Origin: Mimachlamys varia
Taxonomy: Eukaryota > Mollusca > Bivalvia > Pectinida > Pectinidae
DNA: 64,000 bases
Assembly: GCA_947623455.1 (NCBI GenBank)
Contig: OX392532.1
Coordinates: 49,417,058 to 49,481,057 of the forward strand
Direction: 5' to 3'
The notes below the pieces were generated by a model. The model ran no database searches and was not told the DNA's origin. It saw only the letters and a list, made by a program, of their open reading frames with translations. Within the stretch, counting starts at the first letter, position 1. Each line of letters begins with the position of its first letter. Made by a program: the position numbers and the translations under genes. Positions 7,737-21,755 of this stretch are shown here, in pieces.

Positions 7737-8217
7737 TTAAATAAGCTGGTTACATTACCATGGGATGGGACATGAGGGGGCGGGATAGACATGGGTAACA
7801 CTATATGCCCTCCCCCCCCCCCCATTTCATGGTGGGGGCATAGCATAACAATCAATCCTTTTACTTCAATTATAATTTACAGAACACTATCCAAAATTTC
7901 CAATTTAATACCCCTACATTTTTATTTTTCTGATTTTTTCACTCTCTTTTTGAAAGCAAACAAAGTTTGTTTTTGTGTGATTGCAAAGATGCATTTAATG
8001 TTGCTACCTTGAGTGGTTTGTGGTTCGGAGACGCCGGAGCGGATTGGAGCTGAGAAGTTCCTGCTGGAGACTGCTAAATGAACCAATTGTCGTCATGGAG
8101 GACACGGAAAAATCTGACCTGAAAAATTACAGGTGAAAATGTAAGGATATGAAAAACGTAAGATATCTACACTATTATTTCAAAACCATGTTTAAATTTC
8201 ATGCAAATTGTCTACAG

Positions 8218-9111
8218 TGCCGGGGACAGAATATGAAACTACTAAAACATCTTGGCTCTACTGTTGTCGATCGCACGGGACCTCGGAGGGCTAAGGTCCA
8301 GTGGATCAGTACATGTACGGCCAGGAACTTATCACCCCAGTGTCAGGTTCATTAAATGTACTCCTTCCCAATAGAAAATGGACTCCATTATTTAAAAATA
8401 TTCCAGATAAAGTGAACATTAAAAAATATATATATTGTGATAGAAAAGGGAAATACAGCTCACTTTTGTGACATTAGAAAATTCTTTTCAGTCAGACAAT
8501 GAAGCTGTATATATTTTTTCTCTATCTTGACGTATTAAGACGGTATTTAACATGACCATAAACAAATCTATTGTGATACTTGGCCTTATTTTAAAATTCT
8601 GTATTTCCATTATTGTTTTATATTTCCAGAGGCCTTTAAGAAAGCCCGGATAAGGATGATGCAGGCACGTGAGAGTGCCACAAGAGATCTGTTTCAGGAG
8701 GCCACAAAAACTCGTGAATTAGCGGCATAGATCAAACATCAGAATGAAACCGTTGTGGACTATAAAAGGTTAGGACTAATGTTTCAAGCATCTCCTGCCA
8801 AATATTTAAAAAGTTAAAATCCCATTTTTTTATGTTTTTCGCACTATTTTTAAATAAAAATAATATTTGCTTTCTTGGGATTATCAATATTATTGTACAG
8901 AAAGACTCAGAGGAGTGCGATTTTTTAAAAGCATTGTAAACCATAAAAAGAGAGATCATACAGTGAACAGATACTAAAACAAAATCTAAAATTTTCTAAT
9001 TTTTTATTTCAGCTGATCGCAACAGTGTTTCCTCTGGACCCTGACAATTTAAAGCCATTGTTTCACTGAGTCCTTAGCGACACTGTATTGAAGTGGCTTT
9101 ACAAGAAATGA
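8218..9111 (+). pseudogene. Broken multi-exon gene relic (copy 2)
   Basis: Same three exon-like blocks and the same three in-frame stops as copy 1 (TAA, TAG, TGA at 8292, 8728 and 9067). Confidence 0.5.
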
Positions 9112-12100
9112 AACATTAAGAAGGCTTACACTTAACGGTATTGCTATAATGGAATATAAGGAGAGTTTCAAGAATGACAAAGTTTACTGAATTCATTCAC
9201 AAATAGGAATTTTTACATCATCAGTCGTGAATTTTTATAATATATAAATTAGAACTTGGTGGTATGATAAATGTTGGAAAAGTCTGAATGCCATATATAT
9301 GTTGTGCACCATGAAGTTTCCTGAAATAAATGACCTTGTCATATACCGGTAGCTACATTATAGACCAGAAAGAACCATTTACTGTTAGGGTCTGCAGTAA
9401 TGAAAATGTCCATAAAGAAAAAGATTCCTGATCAAATTGAAATAATGAAAGTCCCGTCTATAATATATTTTTTCTGAGTCTGAAATTATCACAGTTTTAT
9501 TTAGTACATTTGTATTATTCCTTCTGCAGGATAATAAATTTGTTAAAGTTGTGTGGGCAAATCTGTCATCTTACCACTTACTATAGGCTAATCTCAAAAG
9601 TGTTATCTCCCTTGTTTTCCCTATCATGGCTCCATTGGGAAGTGTTTTTGAAACAAATTGGCGGCAGGTAAGTATGACGTCATAATTGGAATAATGTCAT
9701 CCGATTGTTACATGGCACCAAATCATAACAAAAACACTTCCCAGAGGTAAATCTTGTATCCACCATTGTGGCATATCAAGGGGGATAACAGCAATTTTGG
9801 GAAAGGCTTATATCGTCGTCACTTAATGATTTTTATTACGATAAGAATAGAGCTGCCAAACAAAGATTGTAAATAATGTCATAACGATAAATCATTTTTT
9901 TTGTCATAAAAAAAATGTTAAGGAATCCTGATCACGATGGTAAATTGGCATCATTTGGCCATGTGCCATTAAATTCCTCCTCAGAATGTTTATTAGCGAT
10001 ACACCAGAAGTAAGCTATGACAGTGATTCTCTGGAGAAAACAAAGCGGAAAGTCGTATCTGTCTAGTTTAAATACAATATAACATGATATTGATCATGTG
10101 TCTACTCCGTCCTTGTGTTAGTAATTGTAGATATTTTGTAGATACAAACGAGCATGTTTTGTATATTTTGTATATATAAATTTAATATTATATACCAAAT
10201 AAAAATATCCATCAAAACACTCATCAGTATTTGTGGTTTTATTTGATAGAGTACCATGTTTGTTATAAAGTTTTCGCAATTTTGTTTTGGAGGAAGTTGA
10301 AACCCATATGTTGAAATTAAATTTTGAAATATGCCAAGTTGAACGGGGTAGGTTTTAAGAAACAGAGGTCTAGGCTCAAAGTTGGTTAACCTTCTAAAAC
10401 AAAGTGTAACAGTAAAGAGAGTAGTGTGCTTCCGACGGGGATCAAACCCTCGATCTCCAGGTTCCTAGTCGGACGCTCTACCGCTGAGCTAAAGGGAAAG
10501 TCCGTCATGTGCAGCAAGGCCATATTTAAAGGTGTTCACACTAACACCACAACCTAGGTTCTAACTCCCCGTCACCACAGACACGCAACGGAATAGTGTG
10601 CTTCCAACTGGGATCGAACCCTCGATCTCCAGATTCCTAGGTGTTAGTGTATAGAAGGATGTTGTGGCCATGGTGATATTTTTGTACAATGAATAACCCC
10701 TATAATAGCATGCCTATCAAAATCTAAAAAAAAATAAGGAGTAAAATTGGCTTAAGCATGATAAAGTGGACTTTGTGGACTTCACATTTGCAAAAAAAGA
10801 GAAGAAAAAAATTTTGGTTAGAGATAAAAATTTTGACCCTTCCGAAACGGGTGTCTACACATGAAAAGCTAGCTTTAGAGGAAGTGAAATTTCGACAACA
10901 GGACATGAGGGAAAATAGCGAAAAATCTAAAGGACTCGCACAACTAAATAATTTACTATATGTTATTACTAAGCTTTAGAGCTAATAACTTTAATATTTG
11001 AAGTTCAACACTAGTGACAACTGCCTGGATTCACAGATACATACATGGCAAAGACTTCAAATGACATTTTATCAGAAGTTTCGTGGCATTTTAGCTCGCT
11101 ACGGGCGTCTGCTTTGGACAACTGAAAATTTACATATCAAACCAGTGAAATGGGACGGGAACCCCCTCTGACTTTTGACCCCATATCAATCCGCCATCAC
11201 ATATCAAAATCTACCAAAAGTATACATTTTTGTAAAGTTAAATATCTATAGATTTCATTCAATGCAGAATATGTCAACAATTCACTATTTAGATTATTCA
11301 GAATCACTGTACTTAGCCGGAACAAATTTTCGGTAGGGACTACAAACGTATGAAACACTTCGTGATAGGCTGATCTAGGGTACATTCGCGCTACAGGTTG
11401 AACCGGCACAGAAATAAACCACGATAAACGAACGCACTTGAACCGAACCATAGGCAGAGCTAGAAATCTACAGTTTCGGAGGAGAAATCAATGACATATT
11501 AATAATAAAATGCCGTTATTTCACACGTCCTCTTAATTATTAAAATATTTTTACATCTTCGTCTGATATGACATTATTTAAGAAATAAACAACACAAACT
11601 AGCAATAGTCAGCAATTTAGTTTCGGCCAGGTTCGTCTTGACCCCTAAAAGCACACGTGCCAGATTTTCCAGAGGTCAACCTCGGTCCAAATCTGTGCCT
11701 GGTGTTTTCGCTGCAGGTTCAGCTGGTTCAGCTGGTTCAACCTGTAGCGCGAATGTACCCTTAGTTGTACGAGTCCTAAACAAACGACCTATGCTGGGAC
11801 ACAGATAATTCTGTAACCAAGTATGTAATCTTTAGTTTTAGATAGAACGTACAAAGAAAAAATCCTATTGGCGGGGGTAAAATTTTGGGTCAGAAATGCA
11901 CTTTTTCAGTATTTTTTGTTGTGGTTGGTAACCATGGTTTTCACACAAGTGATATACATACAAAATATAAATTTATACACTTCTCATTCCTTTCTATTGG
12001 TTGGAAATACAATGCTGTTTGCAAAAATATATACATTTATAAACTTTGTGTAAATTGCACACTCTGTGTGTATGATTTCGGCCGTAGGCCTGGTCTTCCA

Positions 12101-13428
12101 GAAATCTATTAATGTTTACTATACTCTGCTACCCTAGTCGGACGCTCTACCACTGAGCTTAAGGGATAGTCCGTAATGTGCAGCAAGGAGGCCGTATTTA
12201 AAGGTGTTCACACTAACACAACAACCCGGTTTTAACTCCCCGTCACCACAGGGAGGGCCACAGACACCATTTGTAACAAAATAGTGTGTTTCCACCAGGA
12301 ATCGAACCTACGATCTCCAGGTTCCTAGTTTGATGCTCTACCACTGATCAGCTAAAGGGAAACACCCTCTACCTCAAAGCTAGAAGGCACTTGTAATCCT
12401 TTATTCCATTTAAATCTGCTACACTTTGTAAACGTACCTTCCAGTAGATAAAAACAATGCAAACAAAATGTTTTGTAGTTTTTCTACATTTTATTAATAA
12501 TTGATGTGAATGGTATATGCTTCCATGATACAAATTAAAAATGAGTAAAATTTTGAGTTAGTGTAAATATTTACAAATTAACATTACCAGTACTCACAAG
12601 ATCAAATAAAAAAAGTGTAAATAAAAAATTGTATCTTTTAAAGCACTTACAATGTTTAATTGCTGAACACGAATTATGAATCATGATTCTCTTCTCACAA
12701 AAATCTTATAATTATACTTAAGGGCATATGGTGTCTTCTCACAAAAATCTTATATACTGAAGGGCATATGGCATATTCTGACACAAAAATCTTATATAAT
12801 TAAGGCCATATGATATCTGATCACCAAAAAAATCTTATATACTTAAGGGCATACAACTGTATGCTATCTTCTCACAAATTTTTTCTATTTGGGTTTGTAC
12901 TAATTTATTCCATCATCTGAAGCCCAGTTTGTTTGAATTATCTTTAATTGATAATAAAGGGAAACAACTCTAATATAATAAAACATATCCACAAAAGTTT
13001 GTACCACACAACAATCTTAATGGCTTTAAAACCACCAGGAAAGTATCACTGAACATTTGGTGTCATACAGTAGTCCACAGCAGTGCAATGTATTTGATAG
13101 GATTCAAAGTATAACCAACAAAACTTTATCTAAGTTTGCCTGCAATGAGTGTGTGGATATTTGATACCATTATAAACTCTAAAATCAATTCTAGGGATGA
13201 TGAACTTCAGAAGTTTCAAAATCAACAGAAAAATGATAGTTTATAGTGTCCCCGATACACTTTTGTGATGAAAGCATAAACATATGTTCAACATATAAAA
13301 CAACAACACCTTACAAGTGCCATACATCATAAACAACAAAATTAGCAAACAAATCTATCTCAATAATAACTACAACACGAAGTTTTGACATAAAAGCATT
13401 CCAGACATTATAGAGTTGATCTCTGTTT

Positions 13429-14058
13429 TCACGGCGTAAAACCTCCGGGACTAAGGGCATCACCAGGACTAGAGAAGTTGCTATGGTGACCAGCAGGACT
13501 GGGTGATCGGACGCTACGGAATTTGTGCTGCATGCTGTTTACAAAGGCTCGGTACAGTGGCTCAGACGTGGACAAGTTGGCTGGGTTTTCAGTCGAGAAA
13601 CGAGAGTTACGCGAGGGTGTGCCTCCCGGGGACCTGTAACGAAAAGTTGTAAAATATTGGTCCATTCTACTCCAGCCATCGTCACAAAAGATACATGTGT
13701 AAATGAAACCCGAGTCTTAGATCAGTTTTGTTTATTTTCACTGATTATTCTTTTGATTTTCATAATTCAAAATTTCAATTCTAAGCGATAATCAATGCCC
13801 TATTAAAACTTCATCTCAAAATATTTACAACACAAAACTAAAAAGTAGATCAACATGAACACGGACTTTACAAAATCTCCAGTAATGGAAGGTGTAGCTG
13901 GACAGAAAATACAGACACCATAATCACTCACATTCCTGATACAAGACTAGAAGACTAGAAATGTCTGTTGAGACATAAATGCCCCCTTCTCCATATGAAA
14001 TTAGTTCTTCATGCTTATAGCGTTTGCGAAGTTTGATGACAATCCGATCAGTAGACAT
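13429..14058 (-). CDS. Unrecognised 137-residue protein, two exons, N110S (copy 3)
   Basis: Exon 1 is 14058-13932 and exon 2 is 13715-13429. The codon AAC is AGC here (plus-strand C at 13514), which gives Ser at residue 110. Confidence 0.5.
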
Positions 14059-14539
14059 TTAAATAAGCTGGTTACATTACCATGGGATGGGACATGAGGG
14101 GGCGGGATAGACATGGGTAACACTATATGCCCTCCCCCCCCCCCCATTTCATGGTGGGGGCATAGCATAACAATCAATCCTTTTACTTCAATTATAATTT
14201 ACAGAACACTATCCAAAATTTCCAATTTAATACCCCTACATTTTTATTTTTCTGATTTTTTCACTCTCTTTTTGAAAGCAAACAAAGTTTGTTTTTGTGT
14301 GATTGCAAAGATGCATTTAATGTTGCTACCTTGAGTGGTTTGTGGTTCGGAGACGCCGGAGCGGATTGGAGCTGAGAAGTTCCTGCTGGAGACTGCTAAA
14401 TGAACCAATTGTCGTCATGGAGGACACGGAAAAATCTGACCTGAAAAATTACAGGTGAAAATGTAAGGATATGAAAAACGTAAGATATCTACACTATTAT
14501 TTCAAAACCATGTTTAAATTTCATGCAAATTGTCTACAG

Positions 14540-15433
14540 TGCCGGGGACAGAATATGAAACTACTAAAACATCTTGGCTCTACTGTTGTCGATCGCACGG
14601 GACCTCGGAGGGCTAAGGTCCAGTGGATCAGTACATGTACGGCCAGGAACTTATCACCCCAGTGTCAGGTTCATTAAATGTACTCCTTCCCAATAGAAAA
14701 TGGACTCCATTATTTAAAAATATTCCAGATAAAGTGAACATTAAAAAATATATATATTGTGATAGAAAAGGGAAATACAGCTCACTTTTGTGACATTAGA
14801 AAATTCTTTTCAGTCAGACAATGAAGCTGTATATATTTTTTCTCTATCTTGACGTATTAAGACGGTATTTAACATGACCATAAACAAATCTATTGTGATA
14901 CTTGGCCTTATTTTAAAATTCTGTATTTCCATTATTGTTTTATATTTCCAGAGGCCTTTAAGAAAGCCCGGATAAGGATGATGCAGGCACGTGAGAGTGC
15001 CACAAGAGATCTGTTTCAGGAGGCCACAAAAACTCGTGAATTAGCGGCATAGATCAAACATCAGAATGAAACCGTTGTGGACTATAAAAGGTTAGGACTA
15101 ATGTTTCAAGCATCTCCTGCCAAATATTTAAAAAGTTAAAATCCCATTTTTTTATGTTTTTCGCACTATTTTTAAATAAAAATAATATTTGCTTTCTTGG
15201 GATTATCAATATTATTGTACAGAAAGACTCAGAGGAGTGCGATTTTTTAAAAGCATTGTAAACCATAAAAAGAGAGATCATACAGTGAACAGATACTAAA
15301 ACAAAATCTAAAATTTTCTAATTTTTTATTTCAGCTGATCGCAACAGTGTTTCCTCTGGACCCTGACAATTTAAAGCCATTGTTTCACTGAGTCCTTAGC
15401 GACACTGTATTGAAGTGGCTTTACAAGAAATGA
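14540..15433 (+). pseudogene. Broken multi-exon gene relic (copy 3)
   Basis: Same blocks and same three stops as copy 1. Confidence 0.5.
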
Positions 15434-18400
15434 AACATTAAGAAGGCTTACACTTAACGGTATTGCTATAATGGAATATAAGGAGAGTTTCAAGAATGAC
15501 AAAGTTTACTGAATTCATTCACAAATAGGAATTTTTACATCATCAGTCGTGAATTTTTATAATATATAAATTAGAACTTGGTGGTATGATAAATGTTGGA
15601 AAAGTCTGAATGCCATATATATGTTGTGCACCATGAAGTTTCCTGAAATAAATGACCTTGTCATATACCGGTAGCTACATTATAGACCAGAAAGAACCAT
15701 TTACTGTTAGGGTCTGCAGTAATGAAAATGTCCATAAAGAAAAAGATTCCTGATCAAATTGAAATAATGAAAGTCCCGTCTATAATATATTTTTTCTGAG
15801 TCTGAAATTATCACAGTTTTATTTAGTACATTTGTATTATTCCTTCTGCAGGATAATAAATTTGTTAAAGTTGTGTGGGCAAATCTGTCATCTTACCACT
15901 TACTATAGGCTAATCTCAAAAGTGTTATCTCCCTTGTTTTCCCTATCATGGCTCCATTGGGAAGTGTTTTTGAAACAAATTGGCGGCAGGTAAGTATGAC
16001 GTCATAATTGGAATAATGTCATCCGATTGTTACATGGCACCAAATCATAACAAAAACACTTCCCAGAGGTAAATCTTGTATCCACCATTGTGGCATATCA
16101 AGGGGGATAACAGCAATTTTGGGAAAGGCTTATATCGTCGTCACTTAATGATTTTTATTACGATAAGAATAGAGCTTCCAAACAAAGATTGTAAATAATG
16201 TCATAACGATAAATCATTTTTTTTGTCATAAAAAAAATGTTAAGGAATCCTGATCACGATGGTAAATTGGCATCATTTGGCCATGTGCCATTAAATTCCT
16301 CCTCAGAATGTTTATTAGCGATACACCAGAAGTAAGCTATGACAGTGATTCTCTGGAGAAAACAAAGCGGAAAGTCGTATCTGTCTAGTTTAAATACAAT
16401 ATAACATGATATTGATCATGTGTCTACTCCGTCCTTGTGTTAGTAATTGTAGATATTTTGTAGATACAAACGAGCATGTTTTGTATATTTTGTATATATA
16501 AATTTAATATTATATACCAAATAAAAATATCCATCAAAACACTCATCAGTATTTGTGGTTTTATTTGATAGAGTACCATGTTTGTTATAAAGTTTCCGCA
16601 ATTTTGTTTTGGAGGAAGTTGAAACCCATATGTTGAAATTAAATTTTGAAATATGCCAAGTTGAACGGGGTAGGTTTTAAGAAACAGAGGTCTAGGCTCA
16701 AAGTTGGTTAACCTTCTAAAACAAAGTGTAACAGTAAAGAGAGTAGTGTGCTTCCGACGGGGATCAAACCCTCGATCTCCAGGTTCCTAGTCGGACGCTC
16801 TACCGCTGAGCTAAAGGGAAAGTCCGTCATGTGCAGCAAGGCCATATTTAAAGGTGTTCACACTAACACCACAACCTAGGTTCTAACTCCCCGTCACCAC
16901 AGACACGCAACGGAATAGTGTGCTTCCAACTGGGATCGAACCCTCGATCTCCAGATTCCTAGGTGTTAGTGTATAGAAGGATGTTGTGGCCATGGTGATA
17001 TTTTTGTACAATGAATAACCCCTATAATAGCATGCCTATCAAAATCTAAAAAAAAATAAGGAGTAAAATTGGCTTAAGCATGATAAAGTGGACTTTGTGG
17101 ACTTCACATTTGCAAAAAAAGAGAAGAAAAAAATTTTGGTTAGAGATAAAAATTTTGACCCTTCCGAAACGGGTGTCTACACATGAAAAGCTAGCTTTAG
17201 AGGAAGTGAAATTTCGACAACAGGACATGAGGGAAAATAGCGAAAAATCTAAAGGACTCGCACAACTAAATAATTTACTATATGTTATTACTAAGCTTTA
17301 GAGCTAATAACTTTAATATTTGAAGTTCAACACTAGTGACAACTGCCTGGATTCACAGATACATACATGGCAAAGACTTCAAATGACATTTTATCAGAAG
17401 TTTCGTGGCATTTTAGCTCGCTACGGGCGTCTGCTTTGGACAACTGAAAATTTACATATCAAACCAGTGAAATGGGACGGGAACCCCCTCTGACTTTTGA
17501 CCCCATATCAATCCGCCATCACATATCAAAATCTACCAAAAGTATACATTTTTGTAAAGTTAAATATCTATAGATTTCATTCAATGCAGAATATGTCAAC
17601 AATTCACTATTTAGATTATTCAGAATCACTGTACTTAGCCGGAACAAATTTTCGGTAGGGACTACAAACGTATGAAACACTTCGTGATAGGCTGATCTAG
17701 GGTACATTCGCGCTACAGGTTGAACCGGCACAGAAATAAACCACGATAAACGAACGCACTTGAACCGAACCATAGGCAGAGCTAGAAATCTACAGTTTCG
17801 GAGGAGAAATCAATGACATATTAATAATAAAATGCCGTTATTTCACACGCCCTCTTAATTATTAAAATATTTTTACATCTTCGTCTGATATGACATTATT
17901 TAAGAAATAAACAATACAAACTAGCAATAGTCAGCAATTTAGTTTCGGCCAGGTTCGTCTTGACCCCTAAAAGCACACGTGCCAGATTTTCCAGAGGTCA
18001 ACCTCGGTCCAAATCTGTGCCTGGTGTTTTCGCTGCAGGTTCAGCTGGTTCAGCTGGTTCAACCTGTAGCGCGAATGTACCCTTAGTTGTACGAGTCCTA
18101 AACAAACGACCTATGCTGGGACACAGATAATTCTGTAACCAAGTATGTAATCTTTAGTTTTAGATAGAACGTACAAAGAAAAAATCCTATTGGCGGGGGT
18201 AAAATTTTGGGTCAGAAATGCACTTTTTCAGTATTTTTTGTTGTGGTTGGTAACCATGGTTTTCACACAAGTGATATACATACAAAATATAAATTTATAC
18301 ACTTCTCATTCCTTTCTATTGGTTGGAAATACAATGCTGTTTGCAAAAATATATACATTTATAAACTTTGTGTAAATTGCACACTCTGTGTGTATGATTT

Positions 18401-19750
18401 CGGCCGTAGGCCTGGTCTTCCAGAAATCTATTAATGTTTACTATACTCTGCTACCCTAGTCGGACGCTCTACCACTGAGCTTAAGGGATAGTCCGTAATG
18501 TGCAGCAAGGAGGCCGTATTTAAAGGTGTTCACACTAACACAACAACCCGGTTTTAACTCCCCGTCACCACAGGGAGGGCCACAGACACCATTTGTAACA
18601 AAATAGTGTGTTTCCACCAGGAATCGAACCTACGATCTCCAGGTTCCTAGTTTGATGCTCTACCACTGATCAGCTAAAGGGAAACACCCTCTACCTCAAA
18701 GCTAGAAGGCACTTGTAATCCTTTATTCCATTTAAATCTGCTACACTTTGTAAACGTACCTTCCAGTAGATAAAAACAATGCAAACAAAATGTTTTGTAG
18801 TTTTTCTACATTTTATTAATAATTGATGTGAATGGTATATGCTTCCATGATACAAATTAAAAATGAGTAAAATTTTGAGTTAGTGTAAATATTTACAAAT
18901 TAACATTACCAGTACTCACAAGATCAAATAAAAAAAGTGTAAATAAAAAATTGTATCTTTTAAAGCACTTACAATGTTTAATTGCTGAACACGAATTATG
19001 AATCATGATTCTCTTCTCACAAAAATCTTATAATTATACTTAAGGGCATATGGTGTCTTCTCACAAAAATCTTATATACTGAAGGGCATATGGCATATTC
19101 TGACACAAAAATCTTATATAATTAAGGCCATATGATATCTGATCACCAAAAAAATCTTATATACTTAAGGGCATACAACTGTATGCTATCTTCTCACAAA
19201 TTTTTTCTATTTGGGTTTGTACTAATTTATTCCATCATCTGAAGCCCAGTTTGTTTGAATTATCTTTAATTGATAATAAAGGGAAACAACTCTAATATAA
19301 TAAAACATATCCACAAAAGTTTGTACCACACAACAATCTTAATGGCTTTAAAACCACCAGGAAAGTATCACTGAACATTTGGTGTCATACAGTAGTCCAC
19401 AGCAGTGCAATGTATTTGATAGGCTTCAAAGTATAACCAACAAAACTTTATCTAAGTTTGCCTGCAATGAGTGTGTGGATATTTGATACCATTATAAACT
19501 CTAAAATCAATTCTAGGGATGATGAACTTCAGAAGTTTCAAAATCAACAGAAAAATGATAGTTTATAGTGTCCCCGATACACTTTTGTGATGAAAGCATA
19601 AAAATATGTTCAACATATAAAACAACAACACCTTACAAGTGCCATACATCATAAACAACAAAATTAGCAAACAAATCTATCTCAATAATAACTACAACAC
19701 GAAGTTTTGACATAAAAGCATTCCAGACATTATAGAGTTGATCTCTGTTT

Positions 19751-20380
19751 TCACGGCGTAAAACCTCCGGGACTAAGGGCATCACCAGGACTAGAGAAGT
19801 TGCTATGGTGACCAGCAGGACTGGGTGATCGGACGCTACGGAATTTGTGCTGCATGCTGTTTACAAAGGCTCGGTACAGTGGCTCAGACGTGGACAAGTT
19901 GGCTGGGTTTTCAGTCGAGAAACGAGAGTTACGCGAGGGTGTGCCTCCCGGGGACCTGTAACGAAAAGTTGTAAAATATTGGTCCATTCTACTCCAGCCA
20001 TCGTCACAAAAGATACATGTGTAAATGAAACCCGAGTCTTAGATCAGTTTTGTTTATTTTCACTGATTATTCTTTTGATTTTCATAATTCAAAATTTCAA
20101 TTCTAAGCGATAATCAATGCCCTATTAAAACTTCATCTCAAAATATTTACAACACAAAACTAAAAAGTAGATCAACATGAACACGGACTTTACAAAATCT
20201 CCAGTAATGGAAGGTGTAGCTGGACAGAAAATACAGACACCATAATCACTCACATTCCTGATACAAGACTAGAAGACTAGAAATGTCTGTTGAGACATAA
20301 ATGCCCCCTTCTCCATATGAAATTAGTTCTTCATGCTTATAGCGTTTGCGAAGTTTGATGACAATCCGATCAGTAGACAT
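19751..20380 (-). CDS. Unrecognised 137-residue protein, two exons, N110S (copy 4)
   Basis: Exon 1 is 20380-20254 and exon 2 is 20037-19751. Residue 110 is Ser. No other change was seen. Confidence 0.5.
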
Positions 20381-20861
20381 TTAAATAAGCTGGTTACATT
20401 ACCATGGGATGGGACATGAGGGGGCGGGATAGACATGGGTAACACTATATGCCCTCCCCCCCCCCCCATTTCATGGTGGGGGCATAGCATAACAATCAAT
20501 CCTTTTACTTCAATTATAATTTACAGAACACTATCCAAAATTTCCAATTTAATACCCCTACATTTTTATTTTTCTGATTTTTTCACTCTCTTTTTGAAAG
20601 CAAACAAAGTTTGTTTTTGTGTGATTGCAAAGATGCATTTAATGTTGCTACCTTGAGTGGTTTGTGGTTCGGAGACGCCGGAGCGGATTGGAGCTGAGAA
20701 GTTCCTGCTGGAGACTGCTAAATGAACCAATTGTCGTCATGGAGGACACGGAAAAATCTGACCTGAAAAATTACAGGTGAAAATGTAAGGATATGAAAAA
20801 CGTAAGATATCTACACTATTATTTCAAAACCATGTTTAAATTTCATGCAAATTGTCTACAG

Positions 20862-21755
20862 TGCCGGGGACAGAATATGAAACTACTAAAACATCTTGGC
20901 TCTACTGTTGTCGATCGCACGGGACCTCGGAGGGCTAAGGTCCAGTGGATCAGTACATGTACGGCCAGGAACTTATCACCCCAGTGTCAGGTTCATTAAA
21001 TGTACTCCTTCCCAATAGAAAATGGACTCCATTATTTAAAAATATTCCAGATAAAGTGAACATTAAAAAATATATATATTGTGATAGAAAAGGGAAATAC
21101 AGCTCACTTTTGTGACATTAGAAAATTCTTTTCAGTCAGACAATGAAGCTGTATATATTTTTTCTCTATCTTGACGTATTAAGACGGTATTTAACATGAC
21201 CATAAACAAATCTATTGTGATACTTGGCCTTATTTTAAAATTCTGTATTTCCATTATTGTTTTATATTTCCAGAGGCCTTTAAGAAAGCCCGGATAAGGA
21301 TGATGCAGGCACGTGAGAGTGCCACAAGAGATCTGTTTCAGGAGGCCACAAAAACTCGTGAATTAGCGGCATAGATCAAACATCAGAATGAAACCGTTGT
21401 GGACTATAAAAGGTTAGGACTAATGTTTCAAGCATCTCCTGCCAAATATTTAAAAAGTTAAAATCCCATTTTTTTATGTTTTTCGCACTATTTTTAAATA
21501 AAAATAATATTTGCTTTCTTGGGATTATCAATATTATTGTACAGAAAGACTCAGAGGAGTGCGATTTTTTAAAAGCATTGTAAACCATAAAAAGAGAGAT
21601 CATACAGTGAACAGATACTAAAACAAAATCTAAAATTTTCTAATTTTTTATTTCAGCTGATCGCAACAGTGTTTCCTCTGGACCCTGACAATTTAAAGCC
21701 ATTGTTTCACTGAGTCCTTAGCGACACTGTATTGAAGTGGCTTTACAAGAAATGA
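20862..21755 (+). pseudogene. Broken multi-exon gene relic (copy 4)
   Basis: Same blocks and same three stops as copy 1. Confidence 0.5.

Larger units (their letters stand above)
6320..12641. repeat. Array unit, copy 2 (6322 bp)
   Basis: Alleles in the order used for copy 1 (460, 871, 3533, 3699, 3952, 5206, 5271, 5325): A T G C T T C A, with a 12-C tract. Copy 7 has the same alleles. Sub-features: minisatellite 6370-6555, minus-strand gene 7107-7736, broken plus-strand gene 8218-9111, MITE-like element 9583-9811, tRNA-like composite 1 10428-10641, foldback element 11378-11760, tRNA-like composite 2 12133-12363. Confidence 0.97.
12642..18963. repeat. Array unit, copy 3 (6322 bp)
   Basis: Alleles: A C T C C C T A, with a 12-C tract. 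It has a private A-to-C change near 13281 (AAACATATG where the others have AAAAATATG). Copy 8 is its counterpart five units on. Sub-features: minisatellite 12692-12877, minus-strand gene 13429-14058, broken plus-strand gene 14540-15433, MITE-like element 15905-16133, tRNA-like composite 1 16750-16963, foldback element 17700-18082, tRNA-like composite 2 18455-18685. Confidence 0.97.
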